Shown in pieces: positions 7,835 through 14,300 of a stretch of DNA of 23,231 nt. The stretch is from Deltaproteobacteria bacterium (lineage in GTDB: Bacteria > Desulfobacterota > Desulfobaccia > Desulfobaccales > Desulfobaccaceae): the NCBI GenBank assembly GCA_016874895.1, contig VGSX01000018.1, positions 1 to 23,231 of the forward strand. The letters are read 5' to 3'. The notes beneath the pieces were generated by a model that saw nothing but the letters and a program-made list of their open reading frames with translations, made no database searches and had not been told where the DNA came from. The stretch's first letter is position 1, and the number at the start of each line of letters is the position of its first letter. The translations under genes and the position numbers were made by a program.

Positions 7835-10084
7835 TTAAACCTGGGCGTCATCGCCCCGATTCCCATAGTAGCGCCTATAGTAGCGGTAATAGTGATAGTC
7901 TCCCCCGTCGTTGAGGTTCACCTGGTTGAGGATGCCGCCCAGGACGTTGGCGTGCACCTGGAATAAGAGATTCCGCGCCCGGCGGGCCGCCTCCCGGGAC
8001 GTGGCGCCCTGCTTGAAGACCAGCAGCACGCCGTCAACCATGGGCGCCAGGATGCGGCCGTCGGCAAAGCCCAGCAGCGGCGGGGAGTCGATGATCACGT
8101 GATCAAAATCCTGCAGCAATTCCGCGAAAAGGTCCTGAAACGCCTTGGAAAGGATCAGCTCCGCTGGATTGGGCGCCACGGGCCCGCCCGGGATCAGGGT
8201 CAGTCCCGGGGAGCTGGAGCGCATGATCTCCTCTTTGGCCGCATTGCCGGTGAGGTAGTTGGTCAGACCGGGCCGGGAGGGCTGGTCAAAGAGGCGGTGG
8301 ACCGTTGGGTTACGCATATCACAATCCACCACCACCACGCGGCGATGTCCCTCAAGAGCGAGGGAGTAAGCCATATTGCTGGCCACGGTGGACTTTCCCT
8401 CATAGGGGTTGGGGCTGGTGATCAAAAGAGAGCGAGGCGGGTGTTCAGGCCGCGACAACATAATGCTGGACCGCAGCTGACGAAAAGACTCGGACATTAA
8501 GGATGACGGCTCGCTCAAATAAACCAGATCGGGCGCCTTCTTGGCTTTCCACCTCCGCCCCAGGAAAGGCACCCATGAGAACAGGCGCGCTTTCCAGGAC
8601 AGCGTTGCGGTTTTCTGCAGATCTTCATAGCGGGGAACGTGGCCGAGATGCGCCAGGTGGCAGTGTCTGACGATGTCACCCTCGTTTTTTATGGAGTTGT
8701 CCAGCGATTCCACCAGAAAGGCCACACCGATGCCCAGACCGAGACCCAACACGCCGGCCAGAGCCAGAAATAATGCCGGCCGGGGAAGATAAGGCTCGCT
8801 GGGCAAGTCGGATTGGTCGACCACCGCCACGTTGCTGGGCACCATGGTGCTGGCCACGGCTGTCTCCCCCAGGCGGGTCAGGAGGGCCTGGAAAAGCTTT
8901 TCGGTGGCCTGCAGGTCCCGTTTGAGAATCTGAAAATCCACGAGATTGGTCTGCAGGGTGACCATCTGCTCCTTATGTTTGTCGAAGGCGTCGGTGACCA
9001 GGCGTTCCGCCCGTTTGGCTGCTTCATAATCAGCCTTGACGCTCTCCTTTAAGCGATTGACCTCGCCCTGAAGCCGTCCGCGAATCTCCTGGAGCTTGGC
9101 CCGTTCCGCCTGCAAATCCGGGTGGCCCGCCAGAAATATTTTACTCAGGCTGGCCACCTTGGCTTCCTGGTTCACCATATCCTGACGCAGGGCGACGATT
9201 AACTGATTGTTGGTGATGAGGGGGGCGTCGGCTCCTTTTTCCAGGATCTGTTTGTATTGGGCTTCCTTTCCCATCCGCTCCGATTGAGCCTTGGTCAGCA
9301 GGTTGCCCAATTCGATGTATTTCTGAATAATGACATTATCCTTGTCTTCCAGGCCGAAGAAGTCCGCTTTCTGACCGAAATCATGCAATTTCTTCTGGGA
9401 AATCTGGACCTTCCGCGAGATGTTCCTGATCTGTGCGTCCAACCATTCCCGCGCCAGCACATAGGATTCGTCCCGCCGATTGATGGCCAGACGCAGGTAT
9501 TCCTTGGCGATGACGTTGGGCACCTGTCGGGACAGTTCAATGTCGGATGACTTGAAATAAACCTCCACCAGGTAAGAATCCTTGACCGGATACACGGAAA
9601 GCTTTTTCCCTAGAAACAAGTCGATCATGTCGTTCTTGAGCTTGTGGGGGCTGATGGTGGGGTCTTTTGCTTTCAGTTCCTTAAATTCGGGGTGTTCATG
9701 AAGGTTAAAAATTTCGATCACTTGCCAGGCAAGCGAGCGGCTGGTCAAAATCCCCACCTGGGTGGCCAGAAAACGGTCCACCCCCTTGTTGAGCAGGCTG
9801 GACACAGGATCGTTCTCACCCAACCGCTGTACCGAATTATCCTCCGTTATTTGCAGCAACACGCGGCCCCGGTAGATGGGGGTCATGATGAGCATGACCA
9901 GAATGGTGATGGCCACCAGTCCGAACATGACTCCCAACACCCACCACTTGCGCGTTCTAAGCACCCGGAAGAAATTTCTGACCGGGTGTTTCTTGTCCGC
10001 TTCGAGGTCGACAAGGTCGATGATCTCCCTTGACGCAACGGGGGCGTTCTGGGCTGGAACGGGAAGGTGGTTATTTTCCGGCAT
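7835..10084 (-). CDS. Wzc-type chain-length determinant/tyrosine autokinase
   Basis: The product has 749 aa and fuses a Wzz/GumC-type co-polymerase to a BY-kinase. The first membrane helix is at about 47-69 (WWVLGVMFGLVAITILVM). A long periplasmic coiled-coil region with Gln/Lys/Glu-rich heptads covers about 200-410. The second helix at about 437-458 follows a Pro-rich motif (LPSEPYLPRPAL). The cytoplasmic kinase has Walker A SPNPYEGKST (557-566), Walker A' VVVVDCDMRN (583-592) and Walker B VIIDSPP (663-669). The C-terminal tail carries seven tyrosines within YHYYRYYRRYY (730-740), the expected autophosphorylation cluster. It controls polymer length and couples to the outer-membrane export protein encoded directly upstream. 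The ATG at 10084 is preferred over 10123 and 10108 because GAGGAAAA precedes it by 6 bases. Confidence 0.95.
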   Translation of the reverse strand: MPENNHLPVPAQNAPVASREIIDLVDLEADKKHPVRNFFRVLRTRKWWVLGVMFGLVAITILVMLIMTPIYRGRVLLQITEDNSVQRLGENDPVSSLLNKGVDRFLATQVGILTSRSLAWQVIEIFNLHEHPEFKELKAKDPTISPHKLKNDMIDLFLGKKLSVYPVKDSYLVEVYFKSSDIELSRQVPNVIAKEYLRLAINRRDESYVLAREWLDAQIRNISRKVQISQKKLHDFGQKADFFGLEDKDNVIIQKYIELGNLLTKAQSERMGKEAQYKQILEKGADAPLITNNQLIVALRQDMVNQEAKVASLSKIFLAGHPDLQAERAKLQEIRGRLQGEVNRLKESVKADYEAAKRAERLVTDAFDKHKEQMVTLQTNLVDFQILKRDLQATEKLFQALLTRLGETAVASTMVPSNVAVVDQSDLPSEPYLPRPALFLALAGVLGLGLGIGVAFLVESLDNSIKNEGDIVRHCHLAHLGHVPRYEDLQKTATLSWKARLFSWVPFLGRRWKAKKAPDLVYLSEPSSLMSESFRQLRSSIMLSRPEHPPRSLLITSPNPYEGKSTVASNMAYSLALEGHRRVVVVDCDMRNPTVHRLFDQPSRPGLTNYLTGNAAKEEIMRSSSPGLTLIPGGPVAPNPAELILSKAFQDLFAELLQDFDHVIIDSPPLLGFADGRILAPMVDGVLLVFKQGATSREAARRARNLLFQVHANVLGGILNQVNLNDGGDYHYYRYYRRYYGNRGDDAQV

Positions 10085-10154
10085 CGTGCTTTTCCTCGGT
10101 GGATACATGGTTGCCCCGCCCACATCTGGCCGGGGGCGCCATACATAACTTCCC

Positions 10155-11285
10155 TTAAGGCGTCAGGCGATAGGCCCCGCTGATGGACCCCGGCATCAGT
10201 TCCTTGATAATGAACAGGGCCTTCCGCAGACCACTCTGGCCCACCACCACCACATCGCTGTCCTTGAGGGGAACATCGGGCTGCTCGTGGGCCAGGATCT
10301 TGGACAAATCCACCGTGATTTTTTGGGAGGCGCCCTGTTCCCCGAAACGGATCACATCCACCTGGTTGGTGGCCAACACCGGGTCCGCCCCCCCCACCTG
10401 GGCAATAGCCTGGGTCAGAGTAAGGTTGTCCTTCACCGCCACACTGCCCGGCCGCCGCACACCTCCCAGGACGTAGGCGTTGCCCGCAAACGGCACGTGA
10501 ATGACGTCACCGTGGCGGATGGGGATGTTCAGGTCCAGGGCGCCTTCCATCAACAGCCGCCGCAAATCGATGACGATGGTTTTCGTGCGTGGCGAGAAGG
10601 ATTGGCGGGAGGCCGAAGCGGTTTCTTTCAGGGCGCGGGTGAGTTCCGAGGCATGCTGGCTGCGGATGACGTGCACCACATCGCCGGCCCGGGCGTTCCC
10701 CCCTTTGTCCTGTAATCCCCCCGCCGCTGCGAGCATCTCCAACAGGGTGCGGGGGCCGATCATGTCATAGAAACCGGGCTTGTCCACGGCTCCGGTCACC
10801 GCCACCCGTTGGTGGCGGTATTCCTTCACTCCCACCGTGATGTGCGGGTGCCGCAGAAACCGGGAGCCATACTCCTGGGCCAGGCGTTTCTCAATCTCCT
10901 GAGGAGACAGGCCGGTCACCTTCACCACCCCCACCAGGGGCAGGCTGATCTCCCCCTGGCCGTTGACCCTCACTTCCCGGTTGAGGTTGTCCTGGCCGAA
11001 GACCCGCACATCCAGCAAGTCTTCGGGGCCCACCTGGTAATCCTTGTAGCTGAGGAAGGTGGCCCGACCCACCTGGGTGAGGAGTTGCTGATTCTGCAGG
11101 GATTTCTTATTCTTCTGGCTTTCCGCCTGGGCCAGCAGTTTGGCCTGGTCGTCGGCAACCATGGCCGGTCCGCAGGCGGAGCTCACCAGCAGGAGCAGCG
11201 CGCAGATTATGCTGTAAAGACCATAAGGAACCAGGCGTGACCTTCGGATCTTCTCCGAGGCGGACTGCAGCATCAGGTTTTCCAT
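10155..11285 (-). CDS. Wza/GumB-type polysaccharide export lipoprotein
   Basis: This encodes a 376-aa outer-membrane export channel protein. The N terminus has a basic stretch, a hydrophobic segment and a lipobox ending in LLLLVSSAC, with Cys38 as the lipidation site. The poly-export domain starts at about residue 81 with DYQVGPEDLLDVRVFG and runs through VNGQGEISLPLVG. Two SLBB-like segments follow, the first around VAVTGAVDKPGFYDM and the second around AYVLGGVRRPGSVAV. It forms the periplasm-spanning conduit that works with the Wzc-type kinase 70 bp downstream. ATGs at 11285 and 11273 are both possible; GGAGAA lies about 14 bases before the first. The large gap upstream suggests that a new promoter may drive the Wza-to-GT4 half of the operon. 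Confidence 0.93.
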   Translation of the reverse strand: MENLMLQSASEKIRRSRLVPYGLYSIICALLLLVSSACGPAMVADDQAKLLAQAESQKNKKSLQNQQLLTQVGRATFLSYKDYQVGPEDLLDVRVFGQDNLNREVRVNGQGEISLPLVGVVKVTGLSPQEIEKRLAQEYGSRFLRHPHITVGVKEYRHQRVAVTGAVDKPGFYDMIGPRTLLEMLAAAGGLQDKGGNARAGDVVHVIRSQHASELTRALKETASASRQSFSPRTKTIVIDLRRLLMEGALDLNIPIRHGDVIHVPFAGNAYVLGGVRRPGSVAVKDNLTLTQAIAQVGGADPVLATNQVDVIRFGEQGASQKITVDLSKILAHEQPDVPLKDSDVVVVGQSGLRKALFIIKELMPGSISGAYRLTP

Positions 11286-11356
11286 GAGATTTGTGCAGAT
11301 TTCTCCTTAGCCCTACTATGTGGAATTGTTGGTTAACCGTTGACAAAAACTGACAA

Positions 11357-11390
11357 ATCCCCCCTGACCCCCCTTTAGAAAAAGGGGGGG
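11357..11390. repeat. C/G-homopolymer inverted repeat (dispersed-repeat type)
   Basis: Two C6 runs (11359-11364 and 11368-11373) are separated by TGA, followed by TTTAGAA and then AAAG7. CCCCCCTTT (11368-11376) pairs with AAAGGGGGG across a 4-base loop. Elements of this general form, C-run plus C-run opposed to a G-run, are often scattered between genes in deltaproteobacterial genomes. I recognise the type but cannot show copy number from this window. It lies in the 5' flank of the Wza gene and would form a strong hairpin in its leader RNA. Confidence 0.6.
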
Positions 11391-11771
11391 AATGAAAGGA
11401 CTTTTGAGCTACTTAACGTAGTAGGATTAGATGGCCCCCTATCCTCATCGAGGGATCTGCCTAACTGGTTAGAGCAATTCTCTACCCAAGTCAAGCACTA
11501 TTTTCACTCAGTCCGGCCCGCCACGTCCCCGCCCGGCTACTCAAGTTTCTGAAGATGGTGCCGATATGTGCAACGGAAAGGAATTTTTTCCGTCGCCAGG
11601 AAGGCGCCTACGCTTCAGGAAGGGGCTCATTGAACCGCCGCGAGTCATCCGGCCGGAAATCAGGATTGCCTTGTCACCCCTCTCTGTCCAGTCATCCCCC
11701 TGCCGCCGGGTTGTCACAGAACCGCCCCAGCTCGGCCCCTCCTGGCGATCGGCACCTGAGGAGGCCCAATT

Positions 11772-11984
11772 ATGTGGCTGGATGCCCCTGCCCCCCGCCG
11801 GTCCTCGGGACCTGCGGCGCTCTTACCCCGAGTGGTGGCGCTGTCGGTCCTGGTGTGGTGGTTTATTGCAGTCGCCGGTTGCGCGGCCGGCCTCCCCGAG
11901 ACCCAAAATTTCCCGTGCACCAGCCTCACCTTGACGCCGCCGGGCACGCCTCCACACCTTCCCCCGGCAAACCCGTCTCAGTGA
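11772..11984 (+). CDS. Candidate small lipoprotein, possibly truncated by frameshift
   Basis: The 70-aa frame begins with ATG 7 bases after GAGGAGG, an unusually good ribosome binding site. It has a type II signal peptide: an Arg-containing n-region (RRSSGPAALLPR), a hydrophobic core VVALSVLVWWFIAVA and a lipobox VAGC. After the Cys only about 35 residues of Pro/Thr-rich sequence remain before TGA. In another frame the following DNA reads KSAKGETHLLLFTLHHAEAG, which looks more protein-like, so a frameshifted longer gene is possible. It is on the opposite strand to the surrounding operon. I do not recognise a family. The start region is convincing; the gene as a whole is uncertain. Confidence 0.4.
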   Translation: MWLDAPAPRRSSGPAALLPRVVALSVLVWWFIAVAGCAAGLPETQNFPCTSLTLTPPGTPPHLPPANPSQ

Positions 11985-12043
11985 AAAGCGCCAAAGGGGA
12001 AACTCACCTCCTGCTGTTTACCCTTCATCATGCCGAGGCAGGC

Positions 12044-12058
12044 ATTATCCAGGATAAT
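12044..12058. promoter_or_regulatory. Perfect 15-bp palindrome
   Basis: ATTATCC-A-GGATAAT is a perfect 7+1+7 palindrome, about 50 bp beyond the end of the cryptic precursor frame. It could be a binding site for a dimeric regulator. No partner regulator gene is visible nearby. Confidence 0.35.
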
Positions 12059-12071
12059 CTCGGTCCAAAGC

Positions 12072-12093
12072 GTTCCCGCTCGAAGCGGGGAAC
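12072..12093. terminator. Hairpin downstream of the RiPP cassette
   Basis: GTTCCCGCT pairs with AGCGGGGAAC (one bulged G) across a CGA loop (TTCG-type turn on the minus strand). It lies 17 bases past the stop of the precursor frame on the minus strand. There is no downstream T-run, so it is not a classic intrinsic terminator. It may act as a transcript-stabilising or attenuating hairpin at the end of the cassette. Confidence 0.35.
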
Positions 12094-12109
12094 AGTGCTG
12101 CAATCCTGG

Positions 12110-12253
12110 CTACTTGCACGCACTCCCTTTGAGGATGCCGTGGCAATAGGTGCAAGGTGAAGCCGCCAGGGCCCTCATCGTCACCTCCCGCAGGGGCTGG
12201 TGCTTGGTCAGGACGGGTTTCGACTATCTTTTGCGCTTGGCTCATTGCAACAT
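12110..12253 (-). pseudogene. Cryptic RiPP precursor frame with lasso-type leader motif, interrupted by stops
   Basis: The frame begins with ATG 12253, one base after the radical SAM stop, and ends at TAG 12110-12112. It contains an in-frame TGA (12242-12244) and TAG (12224-12226). After the TAG it reads SKPVLTKHQPLREVT, then MRALAASPCTYCHG and ILKGSACK. The lasso-precursor leader motif YxxPxLxxxGxxxxxT is matched in spacing if the TAG replaces the Tyr: Pro, Leu and Thr are at the right places and Gln replaces Gly. Alternatively ATG 12245 (MSQAQK) joins this frame after a one-base deletion near 12224-12227, removing both stops. An ATG at 12178, with GGAGGTGA ending 2 bases before it, could still express the 22-aa cysteine-rich C-terminal part alone. 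Chance cannot be excluded for so short a frame, but position, motif and three Cys agree. Confidence 0.55.
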
Positions 12254-12254
12254 A

Positions 12255-13259
12255 TCAAGGCTCACGATAAAACAATTCCCGATATTTTGCAACCTTACAA
12301 GCTTGGGAGCTGGGATACAAAATACTTTTCCCCTTCCCGAGGGTCTGTCCCGGACAACGAGGGCATAAGCTCAGCAAGGAACACGAGGCACAGACCTCAA
12401 AATCCTCCAAGGTCAGACGGCGCAGCCACCGGAAGACCGGCGAGCCCTGCCAAATGAGGCCCAGAGGCTCTGCCCGGACGTTTCCGGCCAGCAACCTCAA
12501 AGCATTGCAGGGAAAAACCTCCCCCAGGGGCGAGACCGCCACGTTGCAGAAGCCGGCATTGCAGACCCCTTCCAACCCCCCTCCCCGTCTGCCGCTGGCC
12601 TCTTCCCAGGCCAGGTGCCCTTCCAGGTCTGCATCCTCCAGAAGGTAAGCGTAAGGCTTCAGAGACCCCTTGATGGTGGGAAAAAGAGAGGGAGCGAGAT
12701 TGAGGGGAAGGCGCCGCTCCCTACAGAAATGGTCCAACAAGGGAATTTCCTTAACATTCTGCCGCATTGCCAGGGAGTTGATCTGCACCCTGAGGCCCCA
12801 TTCCAGCAGGAGATGAATGCCCGCCAGGGTCCGCTCAAAGGACCTGGGCGTCCCGGTCACCGCCTCATGGACGGCCCCGGTGACCCCGTAGAGGCTGAGG
12901 TGCACTCCCAGGGGGCGCAGCTCTTTGAGGGCGTCGGCCGCTCGGCGGTCAATGAGGGTGCCGTTGGTCAGCAGGGTCACCGCCAGGTGACGCTCCCGGG
13001 CATGGGCCGCCAGGTCAAAGAAGTCGGGCCGGAGCAGGGCTTCTCCTCCGGTGAGAACCAATTCCAGGGTGCCGGCTTCGGCCAGTTGGTCGATGACCTC
13101 CTTGGCTTCCGTGGTGGACAGTTCTTCCCCTGAATGCCCCTCCAGCAGGCAGTGCACGCAGGCCAGGTTGCAGCGGTGCGTCAGTTCCAGGGTGGCGTAA
13201 AGGGGAATCAATCTGGCCCGGGCCCGGGCGGCGATGTCACTTTGGGGGGCTTCTCGCAT
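12255..13259 (-). CDS. Radical SAM/SPASM peptide maturase
   Basis: The product has 334 aa. The radical SAM cluster motif CNLACVHC places Cys at 30, 34 and 37, and the SAM-binding GGE is at 71-73. The C-terminal SPASM region has Cys at 233, 238, 251, 290, 293, 299, 302 and 321, enough for two auxiliary iron-sulfur clusters. Enzymes of this PqqE/AlbA-like class form C-C or thioether crosslinks in ribosomal peptides, usually aided by a PqqD-type domain, and one is encoded two genes upstream. The frame also opens at a GTG at 13283, but that extension lies inside an inserted MITE, so ATG 13259 is the ancestral start. The cryptic precursor frame starts one base after its stop. The enzyme itself appears intact. 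The exact reaction is not determined. Confidence 0.88.
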   Translation of the reverse strand: MREAPQSDIAARARARLIPLYATLELTHRCNLACVHCLLEGHSGEELSTTEAKEVIDQLAEAGTLELVLTGGEALLRPDFFDLAAHARERHLAVTLLTNGTLIDRRAADALKELRPLGVHLSLYGVTGAVHEAVTGTPRSFERTLAGIHLLLEWGLRVQINSLAMRQNVKEIPLLDHFCRERRLPLNLAPSLFPTIKGSLKPYAYLLEDADLEGHLAWEEASGRRGGGLEGVCNAGFCNVAVSPLGEVFPCNALRLLAGNVRAEPLGLIWQGSPVFRWLRRLTLEDFEVCASCSLLSLCPRCPGQTLGKGKSILYPSSQACKVAKYRELFYREP

Positions 13260-13270
13260 GGTCCTAACCC
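13260..13270. repeat. Target-site duplication, copy 1
   Basis: GGTCCTAACCC is identical to 13426-13436; at least the last 10 bases are duplicated target, while the first G may belong to the element at the other end. It lies directly before the radical SAM start codon on the minus strand. Confidence 0.8.
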
Positions 13271-13426
13271 CAATGCTGTTCACTTAAGGCTTTCCATCTC
13301 GACAGGCAACATCCCTTAAGCAGGAGAGGATGTAGAACAGCCGCCCCCGGCTGTTCATTTTAAAAGGGCAGGCGGGGGCGCCTGCTTCACATGAAACAGG
13401 GTTTGTGGCTAAAGTGAACAGTATTG
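13271..13426. mobile_element. 156-bp MITE inserted between B2 and radical SAM genes
   Basis: The ends are CAATGCTGTTCACTT (13271-13285) and the inverse of CAATACTGTTCACTT (13412-13426), a 15-bp terminal inverted repeat with one mismatch. The direct repeat GTCCTAACCC flanks it at 13261-13270 and 13427-13436, the hallmark of a 10-bp target duplication. Removing the element and one repeat puts the B2 stop 4 bases before the radical SAM ATG, restoring a compact operon. A 10-bp duplication fits IS4-family transposition (known range about 9-13 bp). No transposase frame is inside, so it is non-autonomous. A small frame of 24 codons within it is not considered a gene. Confidence 0.85.
13335..13385. 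repeat. Two adjacent GC hairpins with complementary loops inside the MITE
   Basis: The first hairpin (13335-13356) has the 9-bp stem GAACAGCCG/CGGCTGTTC with a CCCC loop. The second (13368-13385) has the 7-bp stem GCAGGCG/CGCCTGC with a GGGG loop. The loops are complementary and could form a kissing contact. Whether this serves transposition, RNA stability or termination between the two cassette genes is unknown. Confidence 0.7.
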
Positions 13427-13436
13427 GTCCTAACCC
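13426..13436. repeat. Target-site duplication, copy 2
   Basis: GGTCCTAACCC matches 13260-13270. The B2 stop codon (13430-13432 on the minus strand) lies inside this copy, so the insertion hit the very end of that gene without changing its product. Confidence 0.8.
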
Positions 13437-13858
13437 ACAGAATAGAGCAGGAGATAGTCCTGGGCATGGTCGAGATTTTCCAGAAAGGGTTCGCCTTCCA
13501 GGCTGACCCAGCAGTGGCCGAGCTTCGGGTCGTTGTTGATCAAACCGAAATGAATGTGCACATCCAGGCCTGCCCTCTGCAAGAAATGGAACAGCACCAG
13601 GGAGCGCATGAGACAGATATGCCGGCCCAGCCGGGCATAGAGGCCGGTCGCCCGGCGGCCCAGCCGGATGATGCGCTGCCATTGCCTCCGGTCCGGTTCC
13701 CTCTGCCCGCCCCGCCGCCCCCCCAACACCCGGAGCAGGGTGGGCAGGCTCCAGGCCCGCAGGAGCACAGGCATGAGCGCCATCAGTCCGGTGAGGCGGC
13801 AAAAAAGCCACAAATCCCCAGGCCGGCTGATTTCCCGGCAGCATCCCTTAAGATTCAT
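13430..13858 (-). CDS. Lasso-peptide B2-type cysteine protease (transglutaminase-like fold)
   Basis: This encodes 142 aa matching the B2 protein family (Transglut_core3), which removes leader peptides in lasso peptide biosynthesis. The catalytic-type Cys is Cys82 in RHICLMRSLVLFHFLQRAG, and the His is His115 in LGHCWVSLEG. The N-terminal half has the hydrophobic, Leu-rich helical region usual for the family (LTGLMALMPVLLRAWSLPTLL). Its ATG at 13858 overlaps the PqqD stop codon (13848-13850) by 11 bases, implying translational coupling. The frame stays open upstream to 14125, but that part is the frameshifted PqqD gene. Proteases of this family act on leader peptides delivered by a PqqD-like partner, which fits the neighbour. 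No asparagine-synthetase-type lasso cyclase gene is in the window. Confidence 0.85.
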   Translation of the reverse strand: MNLKGCCREISRPGDLWLFCRLTGLMALMPVLLRAWSLPTLLRVLGGRRGGQREPDRRQWQRIIRLGRRATGLYARLGRHICLMRSLVLFHFLQRAGLDVHIHFGLINNDPKLGHCWVSLEGEPFLENLDHAQDYLLLYSVG

Positions 13859-14125
13859 GGAATTGGACCAGCTCCTCCGTGAGGAGGTCCTGGATGAATT
13901 CGTCCAGGTCGGCGGCGGCAGTGGGTGCATCCACTTCGTATTCCTGACAGATGGCGGCGACGATCTCTGCCAGGGAGCGCCGGCCGTCCAGCAGACTCCA
14001 GATGGCGGCGCCCACCTCATCCAGACTGTAATAAACGCCGCTGCGCAGATGCAGGATGACGGCCTCCTCGCCGAGAATACGGAAAGCCGCATCCGGGGAC
14101 CTGGGAGAATGGCATGCTGGTTCAT
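13848..14125 (-). pseudogene. PqqD-type RiPP recognition protein with one-base frameshift
   Basis: With one C added to the C4 tract (14095-14098), the gene encodes 92 aa: MNQHAILPGP, then PDAAFRILGEEAVILHL, RSGVYYSLDEVGAAIWSLL and the tail ADLDEFIQDLLTEELVQF. This is a full-length PqqD/RRE domain, which binds precursor leader peptides and presents them to maturation enzymes. As sequenced, the ATG at 14125 (GGAGG about 11 bases upstream) leads into the wrong frame, and the correct frame has no ATG, GTG or TTG before the domain core. The defect could be a real mutation, a homopolymer sequencing error or, less likely, programmed slippage. In the mutated frame the ORF runs through into the B2 gene. 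The family assignment is strong; the status is uncertain. Confidence 0.85.
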
Positions 14126-14300
14126 AAAGCAGGGTTCCTCCAGAGGAGTCGCCTTTCTGGGAGTTATGGTCAGGAGAGGCGCACTTCCCCGAAATTATGT
14201 CTGTACCTGTATCATCGAGACCGGATGTCTTTTCCCGTGAAGATAATCCATGGTCTGCCGGTTATCCGGCATTATCCTCGCTTCATCCGGGCCGACCGGT

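Larger units (their letters stand above)
11286..12109. other. Mostly non-coding region between Wza gene and RiPP cassette
   Basis: No conserved minus-strand gene is visible over about 820 bp, an exception within this compact operon. The stretch holds a C/G-rich inverted repeat (11357-11390), a candidate plus-strand lipoprotein start (11772), a perfect 15-base palindrome (12044-12058) and a hairpin (12072-12093). A minus-strand TTGACT at about 11491 resembles a -35 box, but no good -10 box follows at the normal distance. Open frames here are Pro/Arg/Ser-rich and look like GC-rich noise, apart from the lipoprotein candidate. Confidence 0.5.

Noticed and set aside
11340..11345. TTGACA as a plus-strand -35 promoter box
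   Set aside because: No -10 box at 16-18 bases; the C-run repeat follows instead.
12110..12253. In-frame TGA and TAG in the precursor as selenocysteine and pyrrolysine codons
   Set aside because: Some deltaproteobacteria use both, but no SECIS-like hairpin is seen at the TGA and the motif expects Tyr at the TAG, so mutation is simpler.
13284..13358. 24-aa frame beginning MNSRGRLFYILSCLRDV, between B2 and radical SAM genes, as RiPP precursor
   Set aside because: It lies entirely inside the MITE, has no ribosome binding site and its frame overlaps the hairpins; position alone suggested a precursor.
13430..14125. One long protein from ATG 14125 through the B2 gene
   Set aside because: The first 89 residues are PqqD codons read in the wrong frame; the B2 gene has its own overlapping ATG at 13858.
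14195..14269. Short frame MPDNRQTMDYLHGKRH... upstream of PqqD as precursor
   Set aside because: No leader motif (YxxPxL) and the ribosome binding site is too close to the ATG.
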